A DNA stretch of 17,797 bases, from the NCBI GenBank assembly GCA_964521105.1, contig CAZFPO010000054.1, forward strand, positions 1 through 17,797. Reading direction: 5' to 3'. The notes under the pieces are model-generated. The model was not told the DNA's origin. It made no database searches and was given only the letters and a program-made list of their open reading frames with translations. The position numbers were made by a program, and so were the translations under genes. How positions within the stretch are numbered: position 1 is the stretch's first letter; each line of letters begins with the position of its first letter. This stretch comes from JAQUGA01 sp964521105 (GTDB lineage: Bacteria; Bacteroidota; Bacteroidia; Bacteroidales; WCHB1-69). This document shows, one piece after another, positions 1-7,836 of the stretch.

Positions 1-45
1 CAATCTTCCGAAAAAGATTTTGAACAACTTTTGATTGATTTTTAA
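1..45 (+). CDS. 3' end of an unidentified gene (partial)
   Basis: Frame 1 reads fourteen open codons (QSSEKDFEQLLIDF) and then a TAA at 43-45. The other two plus-strand frames hit stops earlier. The charged, amphipathic composition resembles a natural protein C-terminus, and a gene ending here would converge on the PBP1A gene that ends at 132. Too little is visible to name a family. It could instead be non-coding sequence that happens to be open. Confidence 0.4.
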   Translation, partial: QSSEKDFEQLLIDF

Positions 46-48
46 ATT

Positions 49-81
49 CTATATCGTTGATATAGTGATTGATATGAATCA
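49..81. other. Two small inverted repeats in a convergent intergenic gap
   Basis: CTATATC (49-55) and GATATAG (59-65) form a 7-bp inverted repeat around GTT. TGATT (66-70) and AATCA (77-81) form a second, 5-bp one. They lie between the probable end of a plus-strand gene (45) and the end of the minus-strand PBP1A gene (132), where terminators are expected. Both stems are AT-rich and neither is followed by a clear T-tract on either strand, so a terminator role is only a suggestion. Confidence 0.3.
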
Positions 82-131
82 TTAATTTGAGTATTACCAA
101 TTTGTTCGGACAGGTATGATATTGTAAATAG

Positions 132-2384
132 TTATTGGTCGAAATTTCTATTATTATTTTTATTTTGATTGAACTTACTACAATCAGTTTCAACGTTTAT
201 TGGTTTATCCGGTTCTTTAAATTGGATTTTTCGGTCGTAACGCAATAATTTATCTTCGTAGCAACGTTGAATAAATTCTGCCCAAATTGGAAGAGCCGTA
301 GCTGCACCTTGACCTAATTCGGTGGAGCGAAAATGTATGGAGCGGTCTTCACAACCCACCCAAACACCGCAAGCAATTTCGGGTGTCATACCAATAAACC
401 AACCATCTGAATTTTTTTGAGTAGTTCCAGTTTTCCCGGCAATAGGCATATCTAATTTATAGCGATATCGTAAACGAGAGCCAGTTCCACCTTCGATAAC
501 ACCTTGCATTAATCGAATCATTAAATAGGCGGTTTGTTGGTCGATAGCCTCGGTGGAAGTAGTTTGAAATGATTCGATAACATTTCCTTTATTATCGCAA
601 ATTTTAGTAATAAAGTATGGTTTCATTTTAACTCCTTGATTTGCGTACGTTGCAAAAGCTCCGGTCATTTCGTATAAGCTAATATCCGGCGTTCCAAGGC
701 AAATAGAGGGGACAGCAGGAACTTCGGCTGTTATACCAAGTTTACGGATTAAATTTACTACGGTTTGCGGAGAATAACGTTTTATTAAATATGCTGAAAT
801 GTAATTAATAGAATTAGCTAAAGCCCATTTAAGCGACACCATTTCGCCTTGACGAGCATCGTTTGAATTTCCAGGAGTGTATGTAGTTCCATCGTCCATT
901 TCGAATGAGACAGGAACATTAGGAATTTCGGAGCATGGCGAAAGTTCTCCTTCTTGCATTGCTAAAGTGTAAACAAAAGGTTTAAAAGTTGAACCTACTT
1001 GTCGTTTAGACATAATTACATGATCGTACTGAAAATGTTTATAATTAATTCCACCAACATACGCTTTTACTCTGCCGGTTTGTGGTTCAACTGCCATTAA
1101 CCCAGCAATTAGATGCATTTTGTAATATTTTATTGAGTCCCAAGGAGTCATAATCGTATCTTTTTCACCCTGCCACGAAAAAACTCTCATTCGAGTTGGA
1201 GTCATAAAATTTTTCAAAATATCACCTTGCGACATTCCAGAATTAGCTAAAGTAGCATATCGTGTTGAACGCTTCATTGCTGAATTCATTAAATTTGAAA
1301 TTTCTTCTTTGCTAAGCATATAGAAAGGAGCATTTTTTACATCTTTCCAATGCTTAAAAAACAGCGGTTGCAAATCTTTTCCTAAAACAGTAGAAACTGC
1401 ATTTTCGGCATGAACTTGCATTCGATAGTTAATGGTAGTGTAAACTTTTAATCCATCTTTGTAAATATTATACTTTGTACCATCGGGTTTTGTATGACTT
1501 TCGCACCAATCGATTAATTCCTGACGTAAATATTCGCGAAAATAAGTGGCAACTCCTGATGTATGATCTTGAACTTTAAATTTAGACATATCAATAGGTA
1601 GAACTTTCAAAGAGTCGAATTCCTTTTCGGTAATATAATCGTATTTTTCCATTTGTTTTAATACAACATTACGCCTTTTTATAGCATTATCTGGGTTTCG
1701 AGTAGGACTATAAAGCGTTGGTGCTTTGAGCATACCCACCAAAAGAGCAGCTTCAACAACATTAATTTCGGCTGGATTTTTATCAAAATAGGTTCGAGCA
1801 GCCGATTTAATTCCATGCGACAAATTGCCAAAATCAACCGTATTAAAATACATTGCAATTATTTCTTCTTTTGTATAATTTCGTTCCAGTTTTGCAGCAA
1901 CTACCCACTCTTTTAATTTAGTAAATAATAGTTTAATTTTTCCATCTCCTGGATTTCGAGGAAAAAGATTTTTGGCAAGTTGCTGAGTAATGGTGCTTCC
2001 ACCACCTTTATGTGAAAAAGTCATGATGCCAAATCCAACTCGAATCAATGCTTGAAAATCAATTCCTGAATGTTTGTAAAAACGAGCATCTTCCGTTGCT
2101 AATAAAGCATTAACTAAGTGAGGTGATATGTCGCGATAATTTACATTTGAACGATTTTCAAGATAATATTTGCCTAAAACATTTCCATCTTCAGCAAAAA
2201 TTTCGGTAGCAAGGTTTGTTTTTGGATTTTCTAACTCTTCAAACGAAGGCATAAATCCTAACCAACCCATCGAAATTAAAAAAAGTAAAAAAACGATTAG
2301 TCCTAAGATTGAGAAATAGGTTATCCAAAAATATTTAATTATTTTTTTCGAATCAAATTTGCCACTTAACTTACTTTTAGCCAT
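132..2384 (-). CDS. mrcA: Class A penicillin-binding protein (PBP1A-type, glycosyltransferase plus transpeptidase)
   Basis: This bifunctional peptidoglycan synthase polymerises lipid II into glycan strands and cross-links the stem peptides on the periplasmic side of the inner membrane. The 750-residue protein has a short cytoplasmic N-terminus and one membrane anchor at about residues 18-43. The GT51 domain (about 60-245) contains TEDARFYKHSG with catalytic Glu98, GGGSTITQQLAKNLF at 127-141, and the ERNYTKEEIIAMYFN block near 167-181. The transpeptidase domain carries all three active-site motifs: STFK at 465-468 (nucleophile Ser465), SIN at 525-527 and KTG at 651-653. Length and domain order are normal for the family and no catalytic residue is missing. 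The C-terminal tail is short and Asn-rich. The gene begins 25 nt after gldH and is probably its cotranscribed downstream partner. The symbol mrcA is by analogy: family membership is certain, but exact equivalence to one E. coli paralogue is not. Confidence 0.96.
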   Translation of the reverse strand: MAKSKLSGKFDSKKIIKYFWITYFSILGLIVFLLFLISMGWLGFMPSFEELENPKTNLATEIFAEDGNVLGKYYLENRSNVNYRDISPHLVNALLATEDARFYKHSGIDFQALIRVGFGIMTFSHKGGGSTITQQLAKNLFPRNPGDGKIKLLFTKLKEWVVAAKLERNYTKEEIIAMYFNTVDFGNLSHGIKSAARTYFDKNPAEINVVEAALLVGMLKAPTLYSPTRNPDNAIKRRNVVLKQMEKYDYITEKEFDSLKVLPIDMSKFKVQDHTSGVATYFREYLRQELIDWCESHTKPDGTKYNIYKDGLKVYTTINYRMQVHAENAVSTVLGKDLQPLFFKHWKDVKNAPFYMLSKEEISNLMNSAMKRSTRYATLANSGMSQGDILKNFMTPTRMRVFSWQGEKDTIMTPWDSIKYYKMHLIAGLMAVEPQTGRVKAYVGGINYKHFQYDHVIMSKRQVGSTFKPFVYTLAMQEGELSPCSEIPNVPVSFEMDDGTTYTPGNSNDARQGEMVSLKWALANSINYISAYLIKRYSPQTVVNLIRKLGITAEVPAVPSICLGTPDISLYEMTGAFATYANQGVKMKPYFITKICDNKGNVIESFQTTSTEAIDQQTAYLMIRLMQGVIEGGTGSRLRYRYKLDMPIAGKTGTTQKNSDGWFIGMTPEIACGVWVGCEDRSIHFRSTELGQGAATALPIWAEFIQRCYEDKLLRYDRKIQFKEPDKPINVETDCSKFNQNKNNNRNFDQ

Positions 2385-2409
2385 AATTATAATTTTAATT
2401 ACAGAAAAA

Positions 2410-2877
2410 TTAATTTACTTTTTCTAAAATAATTCCAACGTTAGAAATACCCTCGAGCGGTTCTTCTCGCATAGCTTGCTGAATTTCAATTTTATAGTTT
2501 CCAATTTGAGGAAAGCGGACTCGTGGCTTAAAAAGTATTTTAGAATCACGATATTTGCCTTTGCCTATACCATACCATTTACCCATTTTATCAGCTAAAA
2601 TACATTCTAATGTATCCTTTGCCATTTTTCCATTAGGAAATTTTGTGGTAACAAACATAAATAAATTTTCGTACTTGTAATCAACAGTATTACGAACACT
2701 TAAAAACATATTGTAAACTTCCATAGTATCGGTTATTTTTACATTGTGAACCAATATATTAGAAATATTCCAAGAGTCATTTTCAATATCATTGTTTCCT
2801 TGATATTTAATATTAAAATTACAAGCATTTAATGAAATTAAACAAATGAGACAAATAAAATAATGGGATTTTTTCAT
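2410..2877 (-). CDS. gldH: Gliding-motility-type lipoprotein GldH
   Basis: This is a small predicted lipoprotein of 155 residues with this start. The N-terminus is a lipoprotein signal: Lys-Lys, a hydrophobic stretch, then the lipobox LNAC with the lipidated Cys at residue 19. The C-terminal segment (GNYKIEIQQAMREEPLEGI...VGIILEK) matches my recollection of the GldH family. In Flavobacterium johnsoniae GldH is needed for gliding, but homologues occur in many non-gliding Bacteroidota, so motility should not be inferred from this gene alone. The open frame extends upstream to an ATG at 2904, which would overlap the PSP1 gene by 23 nt and put nine extra residues before the signal peptide. The ATG at 2875-2877, 4 nt after the PSP1 stop, gives a normal signal peptide and is preferred. 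It lies between PSP1 and PBP1A in one tight minus-strand group. The family call rests on weak sequence features plus a strong neighbourhood. Confidence 0.8.
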   Translation of the reverse strand: MKKSHYFICLICLISLNACNFNIKYQGNNDIENDSWNISNILVHNVKITDTMEVYNMFLSVRNTVDYKYENLFMFVTTKFPNGKMAKDTLECILADKMGKWYGIGKGKYRDSKILFKPRVRFPQIGNYKIEIQQAMREEPLEGISNVGIILEKVN

Positions 2878-2881
2878 AACA

Positions 2882-4141
2882 TTAATCTTCAAGGTTTTTA
2901 TCAAATCTTCCTAAATCTTCGGCATCCATTTGAATATCGTAATCGGTATTTTTTTGATTAATTTCTGCGTAATCTTCAATATTTTCTGGGAATTTCCCAT
3001 TTTGATTCATTTTTTGGATTTCTAAAACTTTCTCCACAGGTATAGCAAATAAATGCATAAGGTTGTCTTTATAAGCATACCACATCATTTTTTTAAACAC
3101 ATCTGATTTTTGATGAATGGCATCCCCTTTTTGAGTTTTAAGATACAAATTGCTATCTGGAAAATGCTTTAATTCCTCCATGTATGAGGAGTATTCGTAA
3201 TTTAAACAGCATTTTAATTTACTACATTGACCCGCAATTTTTTGAGGATTAATGGATAATTGTTGAATTCGAGCAACATTTGTTGTAACCGAATTAAACG
3301 AAGTCATCCAAGTTGAACAACAAAGTTCACGACCACAAGAGCCAATACCACCAACGCGAGCAGCTTCTTGCCTAACGCCAATTTGTCGCATTTCAACCCT
3401 AACGCGAAAAGATTCCGCTAATATTTTAATAAGTTCACGGAAATCAACCCTATCCTCCGCCGAATAATAAAACACTGCCTTAGTTCCATCTCCCTGATAT
3501 TCAACATCATTCATTTTCATTTCAAGACCTAAATCTTGAGATGCTTGACGTGTTTTTTTAATGGTTGCATCTTCTTTGTTGATAACCATAGCCCATTTTT
3601 CGATATCCCCAATGCGAGCTTTTCGATATATTTTTTTTATATCAGGGTTATTTGAATCAAAGCCCTTTTTTTTCATTTGAAGTTGAACCAACTCGCCAAC
3701 CAACGAAACTATTCCAATGTCGTGCCCAGATAAGGCTTCCACCGCAACGATATCACCAACTACAAGGGATATATCGGAAGGGATTTTAAAAAATTCTTTT
3801 CTTGAGTTTTTAAAACGCACTTCCACAAACTCCGAAGGATTTTGATTTGGAGCAATTGGAATATCTTTAAGCCAATCGTAAACATCCAATTTACAACAAT
3901 TATGTTTAAAATCTTCGGTTTGAGGAAGTTCCCTTTTGGATTTAGAAGTAAATCCTCGAGTTAAAAACTTATTATTTAATATTCCTTTGGATTCATCCCC
4001 CAAATCAGTCCTCACAATACATTCGTAAACGCTCTCGCTATCTGCTAGTTCCGGAGCTGTGGCTAATTGTTCTAACTCCTTGCTTTCGTCATCAAAAGTT
4101 TCTTTTGCTTTGGGCTTATCTATATCGTTTTCGTTATCCAT
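2882..4141 (-). CDS. ricT: PSP1-domain, cysteine-rich RicT/YaaT-like protein
   Basis: This is a cytoplasmic 419-residue protein of the PSP1 family. The core (about 100-320) ends in the family signature, with RQEAARVGGIGSCGRELCC at 257-275 and CSKLKCCLNYE at 306-316. The conserved cysteines are 269, 274, 275, 306, 311 and 312. In Bacillus subtilis the homologue YaaT/RicT acts with YlbF and YmcA in an Fe-S-containing complex that affects RNase Y-dependent mRNA processing. The six cysteines here are compatible with Fe-S or other metal binding. No RicA or RicF partner is visible in this window, so the molecular role in Bacteroidota is open. The N-terminal 40 and C-terminal 35 residues are acidic and low in complexity, probably flexible. 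The gene has its own -7 box upstream and runs directly into gldH with a 4-nt gap. Confidence 0.88.
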   Translation of the reverse strand: MDNENDIDKPKAKETFDDESKELEQLATAPELADSESVYECIVRTDLGDESKGILNNKFLTRGFTSKSKRELPQTEDFKHNCCKLDVYDWLKDIPIAPNQNPSEFVEVRFKNSRKEFFKIPSDISLVVGDIVAVEALSGHDIGIVSLVGELVQLQMKKKGFDSNNPDIKKIYRKARIGDIEKWAMVINKEDATIKKTRQASQDLGLEMKMNDVEYQGDGTKAVFYYSAEDRVDFRELIKILAESFRVRVEMRQIGVRQEAARVGGIGSCGRELCCSTWMTSFNSVTTNVARIQQLSINPQKIAGQCSKLKCCLNYEYSSYMEELKHFPDSNLYLKTQKGDAIHQKSDVFKKMMWYAYKDNLMHLFAIPVEKVLEIQKMNQNGKFPENIEDYAEINQKNTDYDIQMDAEDLGRFDKNLED

Positions 4142-4165
4142 TATTGTATTTTAAAATATGAACTG

Positions 4166-4173
4166 CAAATTTA
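4166..4173 (-). promoter_or_regulatory. Putative promoter -7 box for the PSP1-gldH-PBP1A group
   Basis: The minus strand reads TAAATTTG here, a match to the Bacteroidota -7 consensus TAnnTTTG, 24 nt upstream of the PSP1 start. That predicts a leader of about 18 nt. A good TTTG -33 element at the expected distance was not found, so the call rests on one box. Confidence 0.45.
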
Positions 4174-4228
4174 CACAATTCAACTGAATATGACTTCTTT
4201 TATTGTGTCATTTTAACGAAACATACAC

Positions 4229-4250
4229 AATTAATCAAAAGAGATTAATT
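4229..4250 (-). terminator. Hairpin just after holB, possible weak terminator
   Basis: AATTAATC (4229-4236) and GATTAATT (4243-4250) form a perfect 8-bp inverted repeat with a 6-nt loop, starting 1 nt after the holB stop codon on the minus strand. The stem is almost all A-T and no long T-tract follows. It may be a weak terminator or a 3'-end-stabilising structure separating holB from the PSP1 group. Confidence 0.4.
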
Positions 4251-4251
4251 C

Positions 4252-5391
4252 TTACTTTCTGAGTAATGCTCCAATTTTAAAGGATAAATCGTATAAAATC
4301 AAATTTGCATTCCCATTACGTTCAATGTGTAAAATTGCTTTGTTAAATTCACTGCTGATATTTAGAATATTATTTTCGTTTATAAAGGGGCTAAATTTTG
4401 ACATAAAATCAGCTTCTTCCTCATTAATATTTAATAGCGATTCTTCGTTTAAATTATATAGCAAACACTGACGAGTCATATTTAAACAATACTTTAAAAA
4501 CGAAATTTGATTTTCACGACTTTGCTTTGCTGTTTTTGAAATCCAAGCTTCCAATTTTTCTAATCCAGTTCGTTTTTTAACCACCGAAAATGTATTTCTC
4601 ATAAATTCAATATATTCGTTTGTATAATCAAATTCGCGATCTTCCTTCGACTCTTTAAGTGCCGAATAAAAATTACCATCCACAAAACGAGCAACGTTAG
4701 CAGCTTTGCTAACAGGAACATGATATCTATTTATAAGTTCATTTCGTATAATATCGTTGGGATATTTTGACAATTTAACTAATTGCGACCTTGAAATAAT
4801 TGTACTAAGAATTTTATCATAATTTTCGGTAACCATTATAATCAAGGAATTATCGGGAGGTTCTTCGATTGTTTTCAGCAGTTTAGGTGCTGCAAGATGA
4901 TTCAACTTTTCGACCATCCAAATAATAAACACTTTAACCGATGCTTCGTAATTTTTCATGTTTATTAACTCAATCATTCGGTTTGCATCCTTTGCGGTAA
5001 TAACCCCCTGTTTTTTTTCTTCCCAAGCAAATTCAATCCAATCGGAAAGTGAAACATGAAAATCGTTCTTCTTCAAAAAATCAATGTATTGCAAGGTATA
5101 ATCTTCGCTAGATGGCTTTTGAATAGCTGGAGTGGTAACGGTTGGGAAAATCAAGTGCAAATCGGGATGTTGTAATTTGTGATATTTTACGCAAGAGGGA
5201 CAAACACCACAAGAATCATTTTCAGAAGGATTTTCGCAATTTATAAACTGAGCATAAGCAATAGCCAACGCAATTTTATGTGTTCCTTCGGGACCATAGA
5301 CTAATTGAGCATGACTAACACGCATATCTTTAACGGTTTGAATTAATTTTCGTTTTATATCCGCGTGTCCAATTACATCTTTAAACTGCAT
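4252..5391 (-). CDS. holB: DNA polymerase III subunit delta' (clamp loader)
   Basis: This 379-residue AAA+ clamp-loader protein helps load the beta sliding clamp during replication. The N-terminal domain has the DVIGHADIK...RVSHAQLVYGPEGTHK start typical of delta'/DnaX. Its P-loop is GPEGTHKI (33-40), in which the Ser/Thr after Lys39 is replaced by Ile, as expected for a non-ATP-hydrolysing delta' subunit. A zinc-binding module uses Cys52, 61, 64 and 67. The conserved APKLLKTIEEPP (168-179) follows. The sensor-1 SRC motif reads SRS (200-202). The degenerate P-loop and shorter length argue against DnaX (tau/gamma), which keeps GxxGxGKT. A 110-bp gap separates it from the PSP1 gene, so it may form a separate transcript. 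A weak -7-like TATTTTTA lies at 5417-5424 upstream of its start. Confidence 0.9.
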   Translation of the reverse strand: MQFKDVIGHADIKRKLIQTVKDMRVSHAQLVYGPEGTHKIALAIAYAQFINCENPSENDSCGVCPSCVKYHKLQHPDLHLIFPTVTTPAIQKPSSEDYTLQYIDFLKKNDFHVSLSDWIEFAWEEKKQGVITAKDANRMIELINMKNYEASVKVFIIWMVEKLNHLAAPKLLKTIEEPPDNSLIIMVTENYDKILSTIISRSQLVKLSKYPNDIIRNELINRYHVPVSKAANVARFVDGNFYSALKESKEDREFDYTNEYIEFMRNTFSVVKKRTGLEKLEAWISKTAKQSRENQISFLKYCLNMTRQCLLYNLNEESLLNINEEEADFMSKFSPFINENNILNISSEFNKAILHIERNGNANLILYDLSFKIGALLRK

Positions 5392-5500
5392 ATTTTTATA
5401 TTAAGATTTCAGTTGGTAAAAATAGTGATTATAGGTTGAGAAGAGATGTTTTTACTTCAAAAAAAAATATAACAGCATCAAAATCTGAAATTATCCAACC

Positions 5501-5516
5501 TTAACGTTCACGTTAA
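5501..5516. other. Palindrome over the DUF58 stop codon
   Basis: TTAACGTTCACGTTAA is a near-perfect palindrome that overlaps the DUF58 stop codon at 5513-5515. As RNA from the minus strand it folds as TTAACG, loop TGAA, CGTTAA. A run of T on the minus strand lies about 40 nt further downstream (near 5458-5470), too far for a classic terminator. It may mark the 3' end of the six-gene operon. The rest of the 5392-5512 gap shows nothing else clear. Confidence 0.35.
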
Positions 5517-6847
5517 ATAACTCTTTTATCTTTGAGTTGCAGATATTTATTGATGACATTTACGGTTAAATCTTTAGGACTAGTCAATACGGTATATATT
5601 CCATATTGGTTTAATTTTTTAACGATAATTCGTTTTTCATAATCGATTTTTTCGGCAATAATTTTTTGGTATAGATGCTCGGTGTTTGTAGTTTTTTCGG
5701 ATAAAAAGGAGGTAATTTCGGAATTTTGAAAAAACACACAAACAACCACATGCATTTTTGCAATTTGACGAATGTATTTTAATTGACGTTCCATCCCCAA
5801 TTGGTTTTCGAAGTTGGTATATAAAATTACTAAACTTCGCTGATTTAAGCGTTTTCGCAAATTGGAATACAAGGTTCCAAAGTCCGATTCTCCAAACTGT
5901 GTTCGCTGATTATACAGCAACTCTAGAATACTCTGCATTTGATTATTTTGACGAGTTGCAGGCAGAAAATTGCCAAAATCAGTATCGAATGTTGCAATTC
6001 CAGCTTTGTCGTGCTTTGCAATGGCTATGTTTGATAAAACCAAGGATGAATTAATGGCATAATCGAGCAAAGACATGCCTTCGAATGGCATTTTCATCAC
6101 CCTACCTTTATCAATTACATTAAAAATTTGTTGCGATTTTTCATCCTGATACACATTTACCATCAAACTGCCTTTTCGGGCAATTGCTTTCCAGTTAAAA
6201 GTCCTATAATCATCGCCCTGAACATATTCTTTTATTTGCTCAAACTCAAGATTATGACCAATTTTTTGAATTTTCTTTATTCCATACTCCTGCAAATGGT
6301 TGTGAATGGCATAAAACTCAAATTTTTTAAGTTGTAAATATGACGGATAGACCTTAACATCCATTTCCTGTTGAACAATCACTTTTTTTGAAATTAATCC
6401 CAATCGAGATTTTATAAAAATATTTATATTCCCAAACCTAAATTCGCCCCGTTGATTTGGGATTAATTTATACGTAATTGAAGAGCGACCTCTAGGCTCC
6501 ATCACTTTTTTAAAAACGATATCGCGTCGCTGAAATTGATGAGGCAACTCATCATAAATTGTTACAAACAATTTTCGGTTTGACAAATTAACCAAATCGA
6601 TTTCCACTTTATTCACATCGCCATTTGATAATCGTTCGGCTACATTTCGCTTGGCATCAATGGAGTAATTTGAAAAAAACAAAAAATAGTAATCACGAAT
6701 AAGCAGAAAAACTAAAATCAAAAGTGCTGTATGACCTGAAGGTATTAGGGGATAATAGAAAAATCCAATAAAATACAAAGCCAAAACAAGAAAAGAGACT
6801 TTAAAGAATTTTATTTCAAAAAAAAGTGGCTTTAAATAACGTTTCAT
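5513..6847 (-). CDS. DUF58 protein (MoxR partner, VWA-like fold)
   Basis: This 444-residue protein has two N-terminal membrane segments (about 15-32 and 39-59) followed by a long soluble region. The DUF58 signature is clear at 203-233: FEQIKEYVQGDDYRTFNWKA then ARKGSLMVN. The following von Willebrand-like part contains DKGRVM at 246-251 and ILYTNFE at 341-347. In a typical MIDAS metal site these would read DxSxS and a later Asp. Here the two serines are Gly248 and Val250, and the later Asp position is Asn345, so metal binding by the usual route looks lost. DUF58 genes are almost always next to MoxR ATPases and are thought to be their adaptor or substrate-binding partner. It lies 6 nt after moxR as the last gene of the six-gene minus-strand cluster. 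The biological role is unknown. Confidence 0.88.
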   Translation of the reverse strand: MKRYLKPLFFEIKFFKVSFLVLALYFIGFFYYPLIPSGHTALLILVFLLIRDYYFLFFSNYSIDAKRNVAERLSNGDVNKVEIDLVNLSNRKLFVTIYDELPHQFQRRDIVFKKVMEPRGRSSITYKLIPNQRGEFRFGNINIFIKSRLGLISKKVIVQQEMDVKVYPSYLQLKKFEFYAIHNHLQEYGIKKIQKIGHNLEFEQIKEYVQGDDYRTFNWKAIARKGSLMVNVYQDEKSQQIFNVIDKGRVMKMPFEGMSLLDYAINSSLVLSNIAIAKHDKAGIATFDTDFGNFLPATRQNNQMQSILELLYNQRTQFGESDFGTLYSNLRKRLNQRSLVILYTNFENQLGMERQLKYIRQIAKMHVVVCVFFQNSEITSFLSEKTTNTEHLYQKIIAEKIDYEKRIIVKKLNQYGIYTVLTSPKDLTVNVINKYLQLKDKRVI

Positions 6848-6853
6848 AGAAAG

Positions 6854-7834
6854 TTACTTTGGAACTTCAATTAAATCTAAAATGCGTTTGCACACCGAAT
6901 CGGCATTTACACCTTCCATTTCGGCTTCTGCAGTAAGAATAATACGGTGACGAAGCACATTAGGAGCGATTAATTTTACATCTTCCGGAGATACAAAATC
7001 ACGATTACGAATTAAAGCCAATGCTTTTGAGGCATTTAAAATATTAATGGATGCCCGTGGTGATGCACCTAAAAATAACATTGAATCTTGTCGTGTTTGA
7101 TGAATTATCGAAGCAATGTATTTGATAATTTCATCATCCACATACACTTGTTTCAAAAGTTTACGAAACTCTTCGATGTTTTGGTACGATAAAATTGGCG
7201 TTATATCATCAAGTAACGTATTGTTTTTGTTGACATTATGCCTTGTTATCACTTCTATCTCCTGCTCTAACGACGGATAAGGAAGTACTAGCTTGAACAT
7301 AAATCGGTCGAGTTGAGCTTCTGGCAGTTTATAAGTACCCTCCTGCTCTATTGGATTTTGAGTAGCAAACACGATAAATGGCTTTTCCATTTGATAGGTT
7401 GTTCCATCATTGGTAATTTGCCGTTCTTCCATCACTTCAAACAACGAAGCTTGAGTTTTGGCAGGAGCTCTGTTTATTTCATCAATTAATATTAAATTCG
7501 AAAAAATTGGTCCTTTTCGGTATTCAAACTCACTGTTTTTCATATTAAAAACCAATGTCCCTAATATATCCGAAGGCATTAAATCGGGTGTAAACTGTAT
7601 TCGCGAGAAATCAGCTGATATAAGTTTAGCAATTAATTTTACCATCAAGGTTTTTGCTACTCCTGGAACGCCCTCAATTAAAACATGTCCATCGGCTATA
7701 ATTGATGTTAAAATCAATTCAATGGCATTTTCGTTGCCAACGATTACTTCATTCGATTTTTGTTTAAGCAATCGCACTTTTTGTGATAAATCGCTCAAAT
7801 CGAGCCTCGACTCGAAATTTTGTACATCTTCCAT
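6854..7834 (-). CDS. MoxR-family AAA+ ATPase
   Basis: This cytoplasmic 326-residue MoxR AAA+ ATPase is probably a chaperone that remodels protein complexes together with DUF58/VWA-type partners. Motifs are intact: Walker A GVPGVAKT at 55-62 (Lys61), Walker B LILIDEINR at 114-122 (Asp118, Glu119), sensor 1 ATQNP at 157-161, and the LPEAQLDRF block at 170-178 with Arg177. The substitution of Gly by Ala in GxxGxAKT is usual for MoxR. Length is standard. It begins 2 nt after the DUF4350 stop and ends 6 nt before DUF58, so all three are almost certainly cotranslated. It is the only recognisable ATP-using enzyme in the cluster and so the likely motor. The specific client is not known. Confidence 0.95.
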   Translation of the reverse strand: MEDVQNFESRLDLSDLSQKVRLLKQKSNEVIVGNENAIELILTSIIADGHVLIEGVPGVAKTLMVKLIAKLISADFSRIQFTPDLMPSDILGTLVFNMKNSEFEYRKGPIFSNLILIDEINRAPAKTQASLFEVMEERQITNDGTTYQMEKPFIVFATQNPIEQEGTYKLPEAQLDRFMFKLVLPYPSLEQEIEVITRHNVNKNNTLLDDITPILSYQNIEEFRKLLKQVYVDDEIIKYIASIIHQTRQDSMLFLGASPRASINILNASKALALIRNRDFVSPEDVKLIAPNVLRHRIILTAEAEMEGVNADSVCKRILDLIEVPK

Positions 7835-7836
7835 AG

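Noticed and set aside
2878..2904. Upstream ATG giving GldH nine extra N-terminal residues
   Set aside because: It would overlap the PSP1 gene by 23 nt and place extra residues before a complete lipoprotein signal. The ATG at 2877 gives a normal signal peptide and 4-nt spacing.
4252..5391. DnaX (tau/gamma) instead of delta'
   Set aside because: The P-loop lacks the Ser/Thr after the lysine, the SRC motif is altered, and the protein is short without a tau-like C-terminal extension.
5758..6337. Plus-strand open frames of 98 and 69 codons
   Set aside because: Both are antisense to the DUF58 gene, with no initiation signal or family features.
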